Positions 16,474 through 17,148 of a stretch of DNA of 17,148 nt are shown here, in pieces. The position numbers and the translations under genes were made by a program. Each line of letters opens with the position of its first letter. Position 1 is the stretch's first letter. The notes under the pieces are model-generated. The model was given only the letters and a program-made list of their open reading frames with translations. It was not told the DNA's origin and made no database searches. Source of the DNA: DATEHQ01 sp035279525 (lineage in GTDB: Bacteria; Chloroflexota; Dormibacteria; Dormibacterales; Dormibacteraceae); NCBI GenBank assembly GCA_035279525.1, contig DATEHQ010000108.1, forward strand, positions 1-17,148. Reading direction: 5' to 3'.

Positions 16474-17148
16474 GTGTCGCGTCCTGGCACGGGGTCAAGG
16501 TCGAGCCGGCGGCCCGACCCGCGGCCAGCGCGGGTTCGGCCCACGCAGGTTCGTGACGACCCCGCGCATCCCGACCCGGCGTTCGCCGACCTCTACGCGG
16601 CCCTGCCGGAGGCTCACGACCTGTGGCCGTGGCTCGATTGGGGCCTCGACGCGGAGCCACCTGTCCTTTATCTGGGCATCGGCGCGGGCCGGCTCGCCGC
16701 GCCGCTCAGCCGCGCTGGTATCGAGCTCGTCGGGATCGACGCCCACCCGAGGATGCTCGAGCACATTCGCCGACGCATCCCCGGCATCGAGCTGCACCAG
16801 ACCCTCATCGCCGATATGGCCCTTGGGCCGCGATTCGATCTCGGCTTTGATCTAATCGTTGGGCCGTCGAGCATCCTGACTTCCGATGAGAACCTGGCGG
16901 CCGCGGTCAGGCATCTCCGGCCAGGCGGGCGGATCGGGATGGAGCTGATGAACCCTTGGTGGCTCGAATCGACGAGCCACGACGGCGTGCGTCTCGACGC
17001 GGCCGGAACGCTCGAGGTCGACTACCGGCTGCCGGACGGCTCGGTCGTCGTCCAGGTCGTCGAAAACTGGAGCCCAGGTCCGGCGCCAGGGGATGCGAAG
17101 GACCGGCTCGAGAGATTTGGCCTGGACTTGCTCTGGCTGGGCGGCCGG
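16474..17148 (+). CDS. class I SAM-dependent methyltransferase, 3' end outside window
   Basis: The frame is open from a TAG at 16420 to the window edge and gives 225 residues from a GTG at 16474. Motif I is clear: VLYLGIGAGR (64-73), followed by the acidic residue ending the next strand, ELVGID (D89). FDLIVGPSSI (125-134) and HLRPGGRIGMEL (137-148 region) match the motif II-III part of a Rossmann-fold methyltransferase. Substrate unknown. GTG is the first start after the stop, but AAGGA is only 1 nt away from it, so the start is uncertain; the first 35 residues are Arg/Pro-rich and may be partly untranslated. It is divergent from the RND gene. Confidence 0.82.
   Translation, partial: MSRPGTGSRSSRRPDPRPARVRPTQVRDDPAHPDPAFADLYAALPEAHDLWPWLDWGLDAEPPVLYLGIGAGRLAAPLSRAGIELVGIDAHPRMLEHIRRRIPGIELHQTLIADMALGPRFDLGFDLIVGPSSILTSDENLAAAVRHLRPGGRIGMELMNPWWLESTSHDGVRLDAAGTLEVDYRLPDGSVVVQVVENWSPGPAPGDAKDRLERFGLDLLWLGGR

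Overview
The window is a very GC-rich stretch of bacterial chromosome. Nearly every gene is on the minus strand, so the text below reads from right to left within each minus-strand block. The 16S fragment, the Shine-Dalgarno sites and the strong G/C bias at third codon positions are plainly bacterial. The gene content and the divergent complex I subunits fit a deep-branching, uncultured soil-type lineage (Chloroflexota, Dormibacterota or a neighbour). That placement is an impression from reading, not a database result.

Layout. (1) Positions 1-3014, minus: SRP RNA, then dnaX, ybaB, recR, then an rRNA promoter with leader and boxA, then the 5' end of a 16S rRNA that runs off the window. This reproduces the scr-dnaX-yaaK-recR-rrn order known from Bacillus subtilis. 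(2) 3140-5819, minus: a class A penicillin-binding protein followed 10 nt later by a CDP-alcohol phosphatidyltransferase, so wall and membrane synthesis sit together. (3) 5820-6061: a gene-free stretch of about 240 bp with a perfect palindrome, a direct repeat and the terminator of the nuo operon. (4) 6062-11778, minus: nuoJ-K-L-M-N, the distal membrane part of respiratory complex I, with every junction an NTGA overlap. A possible two-helix membrane protein (11831-12025) lies just upstream. (5) 12024-12818, plus: a GNAT acetyltransferase, closed by a 26-nt perfect palindrome. (6) 12890-16345, minus: a large RND efflux permease. (7) 16474 to the end, plus: a SAM-dependent methyltransferase, truncated by the window edge.

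The most interesting system is the nuoJKLMN block. The subunits are recognisable by size, order and scattered motifs. However, by eye most of the buried charged residues known to carry protons in complex I are replaced: both key Glu of NuoK, the TM5 Glu and the broken-helix motif of NuoL, and Glu, Lys and His positions in NuoM. NuoN is only partly altered. nuoA-I are not next to the block. The four junctions use GTGA, CTGA, ATGA and TTGA, which points to a CTG start for nuoL and a 40-residue N-terminal extension. Second in interest are a 30-bp in-phase tandem repeat in the dnaX linker that resembles the intergenic palindrome 4 kb away, and a divergent gene pair whose start codons share one CATG, each with a -10-like hexamer exactly 6 nt upstream.

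No gene-free stretch exceeds 300 bases. I saw no tRNA, CRISPR array, transposase or integrase.
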